From the NCBI GenBank assembly GCA_030650195.1, contig JAUSEP010000086.1, positions 1-45,809 on the forward strand: DNA of 45,809 nucleotides. Direction: 5' to 3'. The position numbers and the translations under genes were made by a program. Below the pieces are notes generated by a model. The model was given only the letters and a program-made list of their open reading frames with translations, had not been told where the DNA came from and did not search any database. This document shows positions 7,386-17,133 of the stretch, piece by piece. Every line of letters starts with the position of its first letter. Position 1 is the first letter of the stretch. This DNA is from Candidatus Berkelbacteria bacterium. Lineage in GTDB: Bacteria; Patescibacteriota; UBA1384; 2-12-FULL-50-11.

Positions 7386-10097
7386 ATGGTGTCATCAAAC
7401 ACAACTCACTCTCAGGGTATTCCGGAGAATTTCTGGGCACAACCAAAGAGCCGAACTTTAGATGAGCTCCGAACTAATGAACACCACGGTTTGAGTCAGG
7501 CCGAAGCTCGCTTCCGGTTGAACCAGCACGGGACCAACGAACTCAAGCACGACCAACACGTTTCTAAATTAGAACTGCTTTTTCACCAGCTCAACAGCCC
7601 ATTTGTTTATATCTTAGTTGTAGCTGCAATTATCTCTGGTTACCAAAGCCGTGTTACCGAAACGGTAGTTATCATCGCAGTAATTATTATCAATTCCGCC
7701 ATCGGATTTTTTGAAGAATATCGAGCCGAAAAAACTATTAGTAAGCTACGTGGTATTTTAGCGCCCCAAGCTCGAGTTATTCGCGAATCTGTCGAACAAA
7801 AAATTCCCGCTCGTTACCTAGTGCAGGGAGATATTATTATTGTCGAAGCAGGTGATCGAGTTCCAGCCGATGCCCGGATCTTAGAAGCTCGAGGTTTACG
7901 AGTTAACCAGGCACCATTAACCGGAGAGTCTATGCCCTCTCATAAGCGAGACACGGTTATATCTGCTTCTTCTGCTTTGATCGACCGACAAAATGTCATT
8001 TATCTATCAACCCTGGTGGTGTCTGGTCAGGCCACCGCCGTGGTTGTGGCAACGGGCATGCAAAGTGAGCTAGGAACGATTGCTCGTGAGGTGATCCAAG
8101 TCAGGGAAACACCAAGTGATTTAGTAAAAAAATTACGCCAGCTCGGAAGGTTCTTAACAATCGCTTCAGTTGGCCTGGCTCTTTTAGTTCTGCTCGTTGG
8201 TTATCTCTCTGGCCGAGAGCTACTAGATACATTCCGTGTCACTTTAGCCTTACTAGTTTCGATTGTGCCAGAGGGTCTACCGATCGCCTTAACCGTAACG
8301 CTTTCAGTTGGTCTAACGAGAATCTTCCGTCACCACGCCTTAATACGTCGTCTGTCGGCGGTGGAAACTCTTGGTAGCGTGACGATAATGTGTATCGACA
8401 AAACCGGTACCTTAACCGAAGGGGAGATGATGGTGGAGCGTCTGGTTTTGCCAAGCGGACAATATCGGGTTTCGGGTCGAGGCTTTGCGTTAAGTGGTTC
8501 GTTCTACCAGGATGACGAAGCCGTTAGTGTGGCCAAACATCCTGAACTTAGCCAACTGCTTGAGCTGACCAGTCTAGCAACAATGTCGACTATCTCGAAA
8601 GAAGATCTCAAACGAGACCAAGCTAAACAATTAACGGATCCGACCGAGACAGCTTTAGCGGTCGTAGCGGCCAAAGCCGGTTACTACGCCTTTGAACGAG
8701 AAGAAGATTATCCAGAAGTCCTGGAGCTCCCGTTTGATCAAGAGCAACGTTACTCAGCCTCTATCCATCGCGTTAAAGAGCAGTACCGGGTTATAGCCAA
8801 AGGAAGTATTGAACGGATTATTGGTTTAAGCCAATACATCGATCGGGGCAAAAGACTGAGAATGACTAAAGACACCCGTGAGGCGCTAGTTAAACAGGCT
8901 GAACAATTAGCCACTCAGGGCTATCGGGTTGTGGCGCTTGGTTATACCGATCATCCCCGTAACGCCAAGCTTGGAGCGGAACTAGTAAATAATCTGACTT
9001 TTGTTGGTCTTATAGCGATGACCGACCCGATTCGACCGGAAGCCCGGGGAGTTATAGAGAAAGCCCTTTCTGCTGGAGTTAGAACCTTGATGATTACGGG
9101 GGACCATTTACTAACTGCGGCCCATATTGCCCGTAAGATTGGTTTAGATACCCAAGGCGAGATAATCCATGCTCAGGACTTAGAGCACCATGATCTAAAA
9201 GGTGTTGCTGTGATCTCCCGTGCGACGCCACGAGATAAGTTGTTGATTGTCGAGAAACTCCAACGACGAGGCGAGATAGTAGTTATGACGGGAGACGGAG
9301 TGAATGACGCTCCGGCTCTAAAAAAGGCAGATATAGGGGTGGCTATGGGTAAGAGCGGTAGCGACATTGCCATCGAGACTTCAGAGATGGTACTGCTTAA
9401 CGACAACATCACTGGTATTGTAGCGGCAATTTCTGAAGGGCGGCGTATCTGGGAAAACATCAAAAAAATTGTTTACTACCTTGTTTCGACAAACTTAGGG
9501 GAGGTTATGCTGATCGTGGCGGCGCTGGCAATGAACTGGCCGTTACCAGTCCTAGTGGTCCAGATTCTTTGGTTGAACTTAGTAACGGATGGCGTTACCT
9601 CGATGGCTCTAACAGTTGAACCAGCCGAAGGAGATCTAATGAGTCGACCCCCAAGAGACCCTAAGGAATCTATCGTCAGTAGCGGTAGTTTTGGACGGAT
9701 GCTGTTAGTCTCAGCTGTTATGGCAGTCGGGACCCTGTTGGTTTTCAGGCTCAATATTGATGATTTAACTTATGCTCGAACCTCTGCCTTGACGACCCTA
9801 ATTTTCTTCCAACTGTTTAATCTCTTTAATAGCCGCTCAGCAATCCAATCCGTCTTTAATCTCAATTGGTCAGCAAATAAGTTGCTTGTAACAATGTTTG
9901 GTTTGGCTTCGGGGCTACACCTTATTGCCGTCTACTACCTTCCTTTGGCAGGAATATTGGGACTAACAGCCCTAAGTTTTCCAACGTTAGTGGTCTGTCT
10001 TGCAGTAGCACTGTCGATTGTATTAGTTGACGAGCTACGTAAATTGGGGCGAGTAATAGTACTATCTTGGGCTAAAACCCAAACAGTTTTTGATTAA
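7386..10097 (+). CDS. Cation-transporting P-type ATPase (P2/Ca2+-type)
   Basis: TGES, PEGLP, DKTGTLTEGE, TGDGVNDAPALKKADIGVAMG motifs. Confidence 0.95.
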   Translation: MVSSNTTHSQGIPENFWAQPKSRTLDELRTNEHHGLSQAEARFRLNQHGTNELKHDQHVSKLELLFHQLNSPFVYILVVAAIISGYQSRVTETVVIIAVIIINSAIGFFEEYRAEKTISKLRGILAPQARVIRESVEQKIPARYLVQGDIIIVEAGDRVPADARILEARGLRVNQAPLTGESMPSHKRDTVISASSALIDRQNVIYLSTLVVSGQATAVVVATGMQSELGTIAREVIQVRETPSDLVKKLRQLGRFLTIASVGLALLVLLVGYLSGRELLDTFRVTLALLVSIVPEGLPIALTVTLSVGLTRIFRHHALIRRLSAVETLGSVTIMCIDKTGTLTEGEMMVERLVLPSGQYRVSGRGFALSGSFYQDDEAVSVAKHPELSQLLELTSLATMSTISKEDLKRDQAKQLTDPTETALAVVAAKAGYYAFEREEDYPEVLELPFDQEQRYSASIHRVKEQYRVIAKGSIERIIGLSQYIDRGKRLRMTKDTREALVKQAEQLATQGYRVVALGYTDHPRNAKLGAELVNNLTFVGLIAMTDPIRPEARGVIEKALSAGVRTLMITGDHLLTAAHIARKIGLDTQGEIIHAQDLEHHDLKGVAVISRATPRDKLLIVEKLQRRGEIVVMTGDGVNDAPALKKADIGVAMGKSGSDIAIETSEMVLLNDNITGIVAAISEGRRIWENIKKIVYYLVSTNLGEVMLIVAALAMNWPLPVLVVQILWLNLVTDGVTSMALTVEPAEGDLMSRPPRDPKESIVSSGSFGRMLLVSAVMAVGTLLVFRLNIDDLTYARTSALTTLIFFQLFNLFNSRSAIQSVFNLNWSANKLLVTMFGLASGLHLIAVYYLPLAGILGLTALSFPTLVVCLAVALSIVLVDELRKLGRVIVLSWAKTQTVFD

Positions 10098-10098
10098 A

Positions 10099-10467
10099 AT
10101 GCGACAAAAAAGAATTCTTTTAGTTGAGGATAACGAAGAACTAAGACATCTCTACAAGGAGGCGTTCCACCATAACAACTTTGAAATTTTTGAAGCTAGT
10201 GATGGTTTACTGGCAATAGACGTAGCCCTATTACATATCCCAGATATTATTCTGCTTGACTTAATGTTGCCCAAACAAGGAGGGCTGGGAGCTCTTAAAA
10301 TCTTTCGAACTCTACCGGAAACCAAACATATCCCAATTATTATCCTCACAGCCTTACCGAACCCTGACTATAAGGAGCAGGCCAAAGGTAGGGTTCAGGG
10401 ATACTTCTTAAAAACCGAAATAACTCCCAAAGAATTAGTTGCCAAAGTCCGGGAGCTTATCGACTAA
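10099..10467 (+). CDS. Response regulator receiver domain protein
   Basis: RILLVEDNEELRHLYKEAF, DIILLDLMLPKQGG, PIIILTALPNPDYKEQA, lone REC domain. Confidence 0.9.
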   Translation: MRQKRILLVEDNEELRHLYKEAFHHNNFEIFEASDGLLAIDVALLHIPDIILLDLMLPKQGGLGALKIFRTLPETKHIPIIILTALPNPDYKEQAKGRVQGYFLKTEITPKELVAKVRELID

Positions 10468-10507
10468 AAACTAATTTTGGGCTAAACTATCAGAGCAAGT
10501 TTACTTT

Positions 10508-10581
10508 GGTCCCATCGTCTAGTGGCCTAGGACGCCTGGTTCTCATCCAGGAAATCACCGGTTCGACTCCGGTTGGGACCG
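10508..10581 (+). tRNA. tRNA-Glu (anticodon CTC)
   Basis: GGTCCCA/TGGGACC acceptor; anticodon arm CCTGG-TTCTCAT-CCAGG; T arm ACCGG-TTCGACT-CCGGT. Confidence 0.93.
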
Positions 10582-10634
10582 CAGAGAAGCCTGAAGAGGG
10601 TTTCTTGCACAGCACTAACAACAAGGAGACAGAG

Positions 10635-11432
10635 ATGAAAGATGCCTTAACGGTGCTCTTGTCACAAACCAAGCGGCCGCTGTTAACAATCGAAGAAGAG
10701 ATTCATCTAGCCTGGCTTCTACGGTCAGGCGGAGAAGGTGCCCAACAAGCACGAAAAAAACTGTTCGAACACAATATCGGCTTGGTAGCTTCTATCGCCA
10801 AGAAATTTGGACCAAGGTCTAGAGAGGACCTTATAGGAGAAGGAATATTAGGATTGGAAAGGGCGTTAGAGCACTACGATCCTAGAACAGGCTATCGGTT
10901 CTCGACCTATGCAACGTTCTGGATTATGAGAGAGATTAGAATCGCGAGAATCAACTTCTACAACGAGCGCAACGTCGCCCGGATCCCGATATATCTCATC
11001 GAAGCTCTCAGCAAGCTCGAAAAACTTATCAGGCGATCGCCAGAGCTTGAGGACGAACCAGAAGCGTTAGCGATTGAGCTTGAAATTAGCCGTGAGGGGA
11101 TCGAGGATATTCTCTTTGCTCGAATGGGTGGATATATTGCCACCTCGCTTGACGACATATCCGACGATCATCCCGACACACCGCTAAAGGACCTGATTCC
11201 GGAACCGACAGTCGAGACTCGTCTCGCCGACCGCGTAACCATGCTGACAGACCTCCTGACAGATGAGGAAGTCGAGGTACTCCAGTTGTCCTGCTGTGAC
11301 GGGCTCACAATGAGTCAGGTTGCATCAGAGCTCAACATCTCCGTTAACCGAGTACGAGGATGCCGAAGAAGTACGAAACGAAAGATTGAGGCGAAGTATC
11401 CAACGTTTGCCCACGTCTCTCTTGACCCTTAA
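10635..11432 (+). CDS. Sigma-70 family RNA polymerase sigma factor (RpoD/RpoH-like, short)
   Basis: Region 2 EDLIGEGILGLERALEHYDPRTGYRFSTYATFWIMREI; C-terminal HTH; true ATG at 10635 (ORF 10506 start lies in the tRNA). Confidence 0.9.
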   Translation: MKDALTVLLSQTKRPLLTIEEEIHLAWLLRSGGEGAQQARKKLFEHNIGLVASIAKKFGPRSREDLIGEGILGLERALEHYDPRTGYRFSTYATFWIMREIRIARINFYNERNVARIPIYLIEALSKLEKLIRRSPELEDEPEALAIELEISREGIEDILFARMGGYIATSLDDISDDHPDTPLKDLIPEPTVETRLADRVTMLTDLLTDEEVEVLQLSCCDGLTMSQVASELNISVNRVRGCRRSTKRKIEAKYPTFAHVSLDP

Positions 11433-11462
11433 GACCGCCTAACCATGGCGGTCCCTCTTTTA
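11433..11462 (+). terminator. Rho-independent terminator
   Basis: GACCGCC-TAACCAT-GGCGGTC-CCTCTTTTA. Confidence 0.75.
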
Positions 11463-11481
11463 TCTGGCGTATAGTTAGACT

Positions 11482-12369
11482 ATGGAGGTAATTGTTTTTT
11501 GGATGGTGCCGGTAGTCTTGCTAGTAGTTTTAATTTTGCTAACCCTCCAAATTATTAAACATAATCGTAAGCAAGAGATTCATATTATTGAGCCCCTGGG
11601 ATTTTTGGCTAACAGTTGGCAGGTGGCTCGGTTCGAACCTGACAGTCAAACTCTTAAACAAGTTTTTAAATTGTTAGCAACGAGCAATCTTTCTAAGGGA
11701 ACACTACTAGAACAGATAATTACCTCATCTAGTAACTCGGTATCTTTAAAATCTAAAAGTAGTACCGGAACACTTGTTGAGCACCAATCTTTCGGAGCTC
11801 TATCGGAACGATTTGTCTTAGAGGCTGGTAATAAGAAGAAATCCTTTCTTATAGGGCCATTAGAGCAAATAGAGGAATTTATTGAAGACGAAAAGATTGC
11901 CAAATATCGAACCTTGTCTCAAAAAGCGACAGAAAACGGTTACTTAGCTTTAGTTATTGCTACGTCTTTTGTTCACGGGAACAAAACGAAGAAATCTAAA
12001 TATCAGATTGAAGGAATGGTTATGTTGGAGCCTGTGGTAAACCAGGACTTTGTTGCCATACTCCAAGGAGCTAGCCAGAAACCGTCACGATTCCTTACTG
12101 TTTTACCAGTTGGAGTAGCGTCACATCTTTTCTCCCAGGTATTTCCAAGCAAGGCGCATTTTGACCTGAACGCTAAAGAGTTAGAGACGCTATTGCCTCC
12201 TAAGTTTGCCGAAGTCGATCTAGAAAAAGCCACTATTGTTGGTGGAGCGGATTTGATAGCTCGGCACCAAACGCTCCGAGTTTGGCAACGAGAATTTGAC
12301 TGCATTGTCGTTAGTCGTAATCCCGAAGATCGAGACCTGCCTATTACCCCACGCCACGACATCTCTTAA
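11482..12369 (+). CDS. Membrane-anchored hypothetical protein, weakly reminiscent of a P-type ATPase cytosolic head
   Basis: One N-terminal TM; no DKTGT motif; weak by-eye similarity to N/P-domain segments of the ATPase at 7386. Confidence 0.55.
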   Translation: MEVIVFWMVPVVLLVVLILLTLQIIKHNRKQEIHIIEPLGFLANSWQVARFEPDSQTLKQVFKLLATSNLSKGTLLEQIITSSSNSVSLKSKSSTGTLVEHQSFGALSERFVLEAGNKKKSFLIGPLEQIEEFIEDEKIAKYRTLSQKATENGYLALVIATSFVHGNKTKKSKYQIEGMVMLEPVVNQDFVAILQGASQKPSRFLTVLPVGVASHLFSQVFPSKAHFDLNAKELETLLPPKFAEVDLEKATIVGGADLIARHQTLRVWQREFDCIVVSRNPEDRDLPITPRHDIS

Positions 12370-12400
12370 GTAACCACTCCAAATCGGTTAGAATGCAGGA

Positions 12401-13642
12401 GTGGAAAAAGAAAATTTACTACCGTTGTCGGGGTTTCGAGATAACTTAGGCCCAACTAAAAGTTGGGTGATTAGTGAACTACAAAAAACTTTTCAGGAGT
12501 ACGGCTACCAGGCACTAGAGACCCCGGCAATCGAACGCCAAGAGATTCTTCTTGGTAAATTAGGAGAAGAAGGGCAAAAACAACTTTATCTTTTTGAAGA
12601 TAACGGGAAGCGGAAAGTTGGTTTACGGTACGACCTGACAGTACCCTTAGCTCGTTTTGTTGCCGGCAACCTTGGCCAGTTAGCCCTCCCCTTCAAGCGC
12701 TACGAGATCGGATCGAGCTGGAGAGCGGAACGACCACAAAAAGGTCGCTACCGTCAATTTACGCAGGCTGACGTAGATATTATTGGTGCTCCCGAACCAT
12801 CTAGCGAACTGGAGTTGTTCTCTGTCGTTAGTTCTGCGGCCGAAAGATTGGGCCTGAAACTTACGTGCCTGATAAATGACCGCCGAGTAGTTAGCGAGAT
12901 TTTCGATTCTCTCAAGATTCAAGATTCTGAGAGATCTAAGCTCCTCCAACTTTTTGATAAGAAAGATAAGTTACCAGAAGCGGAGTTTACAAGCCAATAC
13001 CAAAAATTCTCTTTAACCGATGTTCAGTCACGCCAACTCTCTGCTTACTTTTTGGCTGAAGGTGAGGAAGCACTGGCATCTACGGAACACCTAATAGGTA
13101 AGTCAGAGTCTCTCACAACAGTTAAGGCCATGCTTGCTTGGGCAAAGCGTCGTGGTGTCAAAGCCGAATTTGCTCCATCGATGGTACGAGGATTAGATTA
13201 CTACACCGGTACAATTTTTGAATTCAAAGCAGATAACTACGATGGCGGAACTGTTGTTGGAGGTGGTCGGTACGATTCCCTAATTGAGGGATTAACGGGA
13301 CAAAAGGTACCGGCAGTAGGCCTGTCTTTTGGTGTTGATCGTTTGAGCGATTTACTCTCAGGCGAAGCTCAAACAGACACTCTTTTTATTGTCCGCTTGC
13401 CGGAAACAACCGTTGAGCTGAACAATTGGGTACGGGAGCTACGGAAAGAGGGTCGCAAAGTTGAGGTTTACTTAGATGAGACCGTTGAGTTAGGTAAACA
13501 GATTAAATACGCAGATAAACGAGGTTACAAAACAATTATTATTCCGCTTGAAGAAGCCTGGAAAAAAGGTCAAGTAGAAATTAAAAATCTTGAAACAGGC
13601 AAGCAGGAAGCGGTTAAGAGAGACGAAATAGCAAATGGCTAA
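12401..13642 (+). CDS. hisS: Histidyl-tRNA synthetase
   Basis: GLRYDLTVPLARF, RGLDYYTGTIFEF, VGGGRYDSLIEGLTG motifs; GTG start. Confidence 0.95.
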   Translation: MEKENLLPLSGFRDNLGPTKSWVISELQKTFQEYGYQALETPAIERQEILLGKLGEEGQKQLYLFEDNGKRKVGLRYDLTVPLARFVAGNLGQLALPFKRYEIGSSWRAERPQKGRYRQFTQADVDIIGAPEPSSELELFSVVSSAAERLGLKLTCLINDRRVVSEIFDSLKIQDSERSKLLQLFDKKDKLPEAEFTSQYQKFSLTDVQSRQLSAYFLAEGEEALASTEHLIGKSESLTTVKAMLAWAKRRGVKAEFAPSMVRGLDYYTGTIFEFKADNYDGGTVVGGGRYDSLIEGLTGQKVPAVGLSFGVDRLSDLLSGEAQTDTLFIVRLPETTVELNNWVRELRKEGRKVEVYLDETVELGKQIKYADKRGYKTIIIPLEEAWKKGQVEIKNLETGKQEAVKRDEIANG

Positions 13643-16472
13643 GCCGGATTTCTCGGGCGACCACAAGTCGCTTTTTGAAGTTGAAGAAAAAGTTTTAAAA
13701 TTTTGGGAAGAGCAAAAGATTTTCCAGAAATCCCTAGATAAGAACCCTAAGGAAAATATTTTTTCTTTTTACGATGGGCCTCCTTTTATAACAGGCATTC
13801 CGCATTACGGAACTCTTCTACCTTCAATAGCAAAAGATATTATTCCTCGTTACCAAACAATGAAGGGTAAATATGTTCGGCGTACCTGGGGATGGGACAC
13901 TCATGGGCTACCTGCTGAGAACCAGGTTGAGAAACAGCTAGGCTTAAAAGTTAAAAAAGATATTGAAGAGTTAGGAGTAGATAAGTTTATTGAAGCCTGT
14001 AGAGCTTATGTTGGTGAGGTGTCTGATGCCTGGAAATGGTATATCGATCACATCGGTCGTTGGGCAGATATGGATAATGCGTACCGAACAGATTCCTTGG
14101 AATTCATGGAAACAGTTATTTGGGTTTTCAAACAACTTCACAACAAGGGTTTGATATATCGTGGTCGTCGAACTTCTCTTTACTGTCCGCGTTGTGCTAC
14201 GGCCTTAAGTAAGTTTGAAGTAACGATGGATGATGATTCGTACCGGGACGTCGAAGACCCAGCCGTAACGATAGCCTTCAAGATGAATTCCGAGGATACG
14301 TATTTATTGGCCTGGACGACTACACCTTGGACGCTACCAGCCAACCTTGGTTTAGCAGTGGATGAAAAAGCCGAATACGTAAAAGTAACTGATGGTAAAA
14401 AGCAATACATTTTAGCTCACGAAGCCCTGCCTCGTTACAGTGATTGCGACTTTGAAATACTGGAAACATTTAAAGGCAAAAAACTAATTGGTCAGAAATA
14501 CGAACCGCTTTACAGTTTTCTACCAACAAATCCCGAAAAAGATTTTCAAGTGTATCCAGCAGATTTTGTTTCTATGGACGAGGGAACGGGAATTGTCCAT
14601 ATAGCCCCAGGATTTGGAGAGGATGATACTAAACTAGGTGAAAAAGTAGGGTTATCTTTGCATGAAACAGTTGATGAAGCCGGACATTTTATTCCTGAAA
14701 TTAAACCATGGGCCGGACAGTATTACAAAAAAGCAAATCCATCAATTTCGGAAGACCTTACTAAACGAGGATTGCTCTTTAAGGAGTCTACCGTTACTCA
14801 CTCCTACCCACACTGCTACCGTTGTTCGACGCCACTCATATATAAAGCCCAAGTTTCTTGGTACATGTCGATCGAACCGCTACGGAAGGAGCTACTTGAT
14901 AGTAACAAGAAGATTAACTGGATTCCTAAACATTTTGGTGACAAGAGATTTGCCCACAACATTACCAATGCTCCTGATTGGTCCATAAGCCGAACACGCT
15001 ACTGGGGAACACCGTTACCCGTCTGGGAGACCGAAGATGGTGAAGTTTTTGTACCAGAGTCAGTCGCAGAACTAGAAAAACTTAGTGGCCAAAAGATTAC
15101 AGATTTGCATCGTCCTAAGATAGACGAGGTTGTACTAACGCTATCTAACGGTAAGAAAGCACATCGGGTGAAGGAAGTTTTGGATTGTTGGTTTGAGTCT
15201 GGTTCTATGCCGTACGGGCAAGATCATTATCCTTTTGAAAACAAAGAAGAGTTCGAAACACATTTTCCAACAGATTTTATTATTGAATATACCGGACAGC
15301 TCCGAGGTTGGTTCTACTATCTCCATGTGCTATCTAATGCTCTTAAGGGAAGTATCGCTTTTAAAAATGTTGCTGTGAACGGAGTGCTGATGGGTAACGA
15401 TGGCCGAAAGATGAGTAAATCTTACGGTAATTACCCAGACCCACGTGGAACAATTGAAAAATATGGTGCTGAATCTTTACGACTCTACTTTATGAGCTCA
15501 AAGATTATGGTCGGAGAAGATCTGGCTATTAGTGAAGAAGATATCCGAGAGCAATCTCGTCTCCTTAACGTCTTCCACAACTCTTTGAAATACTTTTTAA
15601 CCTATGCAGGAGTTGCCGCTTGGCAAGCTGGTAAAGAAAGCAAAGCCGAAAAAACCGTTCTTGATCTCTGGATTGAAGCTCGACTTGAGGAGGCGATTAA
15701 GGAATATGTTGAAGGCTTAGACAATTTTGACTTCCAAGCCTCAACCAAAGCCGTTAGACCGTTTATTGAAGATCTCTCTACCTGGTACATCCGCCGTTCT
15801 CGAGACCGGTTTGTCCAGGGCGATGAGGCGGCTTTAGCTACACTTGGTAGCGTCTTACTTCGTTCAGCAATAGCTTTTGCCCCAACCCTACCTTTTACCA
15901 GCGAATATTTTTACCAGATGCTAGGAGGCCAAAAAGAATCTGTGCACTTAGAAAGTTACCCAGCATTTGACGAGGCAGTCCTAAAACACGAACAAGAAAC
16001 AATTACAGTGATGCGAACGGTTCGTGAAGTGGCTTCTATTGCTCATATGCAACGGGCCGAGGCTAAGATGCCGTTACGCCAACCACTTCCGAGCTTAACC
16101 GTTGCGGGATCATCAGAACTTGCGAAGCGAGAAGACCTTATCGAAGTTTTACGAGACGAAGTGAATGTTGAGCGAGTTGAGTTTGGTAAAGAAACAAATA
16201 TAGATACAAAACTGACTCCGGAACTCCAGATGGAAGGGCGTTACCGTGAACTAGCACGTAAACTTCAGGAAGCTCGTAAGAAAGGTGGTTTAAAAGTTGG
16301 GGAAATGGCTAGCTTCCACTACTTTACCCGTGACGATGACCTACGAGAGCTTATCGAAAAGCATTCATTGGAGCTTTCTAAAGCCGCTACACTTCGTTCA
16401 ATTGAACCGATCGCCGATCAATCAGGTTTAACCAAACTTGATGGCGAGGAACTGGCCTACAAATTTAAGTAA
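13635..16472 (+). CDS. ileS: Isoleucyl-tRNA synthetase
   Basis: PPFITGIPHYGTLLPSIAKDIIPRYQTMKGKYVRRTWGWDTHGLP, GNDGRKMSKSYGNYPDP. Confidence 0.97.
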   Translation: MAKPDFSGDHKSLFEVEEKVLKFWEEQKIFQKSLDKNPKENIFSFYDGPPFITGIPHYGTLLPSIAKDIIPRYQTMKGKYVRRTWGWDTHGLPAENQVEKQLGLKVKKDIEELGVDKFIEACRAYVGEVSDAWKWYIDHIGRWADMDNAYRTDSLEFMETVIWVFKQLHNKGLIYRGRRTSLYCPRCATALSKFEVTMDDDSYRDVEDPAVTIAFKMNSEDTYLLAWTTTPWTLPANLGLAVDEKAEYVKVTDGKKQYILAHEALPRYSDCDFEILETFKGKKLIGQKYEPLYSFLPTNPEKDFQVYPADFVSMDEGTGIVHIAPGFGEDDTKLGEKVGLSLHETVDEAGHFIPEIKPWAGQYYKKANPSISEDLTKRGLLFKESTVTHSYPHCYRCSTPLIYKAQVSWYMSIEPLRKELLDSNKKINWIPKHFGDKRFAHNITNAPDWSISRTRYWGTPLPVWETEDGEVFVPESVAELEKLSGQKITDLHRPKIDEVVLTLSNGKKAHRVKEVLDCWFESGSMPYGQDHYPFENKEEFETHFPTDFIIEYTGQLRGWFYYLHVLSNALKGSIAFKNVAVNGVLMGNDGRKMSKSYGNYPDPRGTIEKYGAESLRLYFMSSKIMVGEDLAISEEDIREQSRLLNVFHNSLKYFLTYAGVAAWQAGKESKAEKTVLDLWIEARLEEAIKEYVEGLDNFDFQASTKAVRPFIEDLSTWYIRRSRDRFVQGDEAALATLGSVLLRSAIAFAPTLPFTSEYFYQMLGGQKESVHLESYPAFDEAVLKHEQETITVMRTVREVASIAHMQRAEAKMPLRQPLPSLTVAGSSELAKREDLIEVLRDEVNVERVEFGKETNIDTKLTPELQMEGRYRELARKLQEARKKGGLKVGEMASFHYFTRDDDLRELIEKHSLELSKAATLRSIEPIADQSGLTKLDGEELAYKFK

Positions 16473-16595
16473 GTTGACAACAGTAGAGCAGGTTAGGAAT
16501 GATAACGGTATCTAGAGGTGACCGTCCTCTGGAAATCTAAAAGGAGGTGGAATCTCCTAAGCAAAATCTGGTAGTTTCGAGTTTGGACGTACAAC

Positions 16596-16621
16596 GGGGT
16601 GTCACCATGATGGTGCGCCCC
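16596..16621 (+). other. Strong hairpin
   Basis: GGGGTGTCACCATGATGGTGCGCCCC, followed by GACTAATTTTT; could be a terminator or part of a larger RNA. Confidence 0.5.
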
Positions 16622-17056
16622 GACTAATTTTTAGGGCTTGACAGCACATTTTCCAGAAGAGTAGCATTACTTCGTAAGCGAGTGTGCGCACACGCTAGCT
16701 TCGGACATTCTACAGACCTTTGGGTCACAGGCTGCTTGAACGGGAGGGTAGCACATGAAAATGTGCGGCGACCGTATGAGTCATTCTGCCAAAAGAGGCC
16801 CTGTCAGGTGTGGGTGCTGATCAGATAGGGCTGGCTCGCAGGCACCAACACTGAAAACCAATGGCGTTAGCTCCACTGAGCTTTGCCATCAACGGTAGTA
16901 GGTGAACGAACGGGGTTTTACTCCCGTTGTTCCGGCAAGACCGGAAGAAAAGCGGTTTGGGCCGATCTCCTAAGCAATGCCTTAAGAAAGCACTGCTTGG
17001 CAAGCATCGTCCCAACCAGAAATCATTTCCATACTTTCAAGTTTCCGTTCTCCGGG

Positions 17057-17084
17057 GGCCGCGCGTAGCGCGGCCTTTCCCTTA
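17057..17084 (+). terminator. Rho-independent terminator
   Basis: GGCCGCGC-GTA-GCGCGGCC-TTTCCCTT. Confidence 0.75.
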
Positions 17085-17090
17085 TGCATA

Positions 17091-17123
17091 AAAAAGCCGC
17101 CCGCTTCAGAATCCGAAGCGGGC
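17091..17123 (-). terminator. Rho-independent terminator of lipase-like lipoprotein gene
   Basis: GCCCGCTTC-N7-GAAGCGGGC with U-tract on the minus strand. Confidence 0.8.
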
Positions 17124-17133
17124 GTCACGAGTT

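Larger units (their letters stand above)
16490..17085 (+). ncRNA. Candidate structured ncRNA(s) of unknown family
   Basis: ~600 nt without convincing CDS; many strong hairpins (GCCCTGTC/GATAGGGC, AACGGG/CCCGTT, TTCCGG/CCGGAA, GCACAT-GAAA-ATGTGC); ends in a GC-rich hairpin plus T-rich tail. Confidence 0.45.

Noticed and set aside
10506-10634. N-terminal extension of the sigma factor ORF
   Set aside because: Overlaps tRNA-Glu; ATG at 10635 with GGAG upstream is the better start
16490-17085. Group II intron, RNase P RNA or tmRNA
   Set aside because: No domain V (AGCCGUAU...GAAA...) and no GAGGAAAGUCC/ACAGAA...GGCUUA P4 elements; a lone AGGCTGCTTGA match to E. coli rnpB lacked supporting context; no tRNA-like ends or tag ORF
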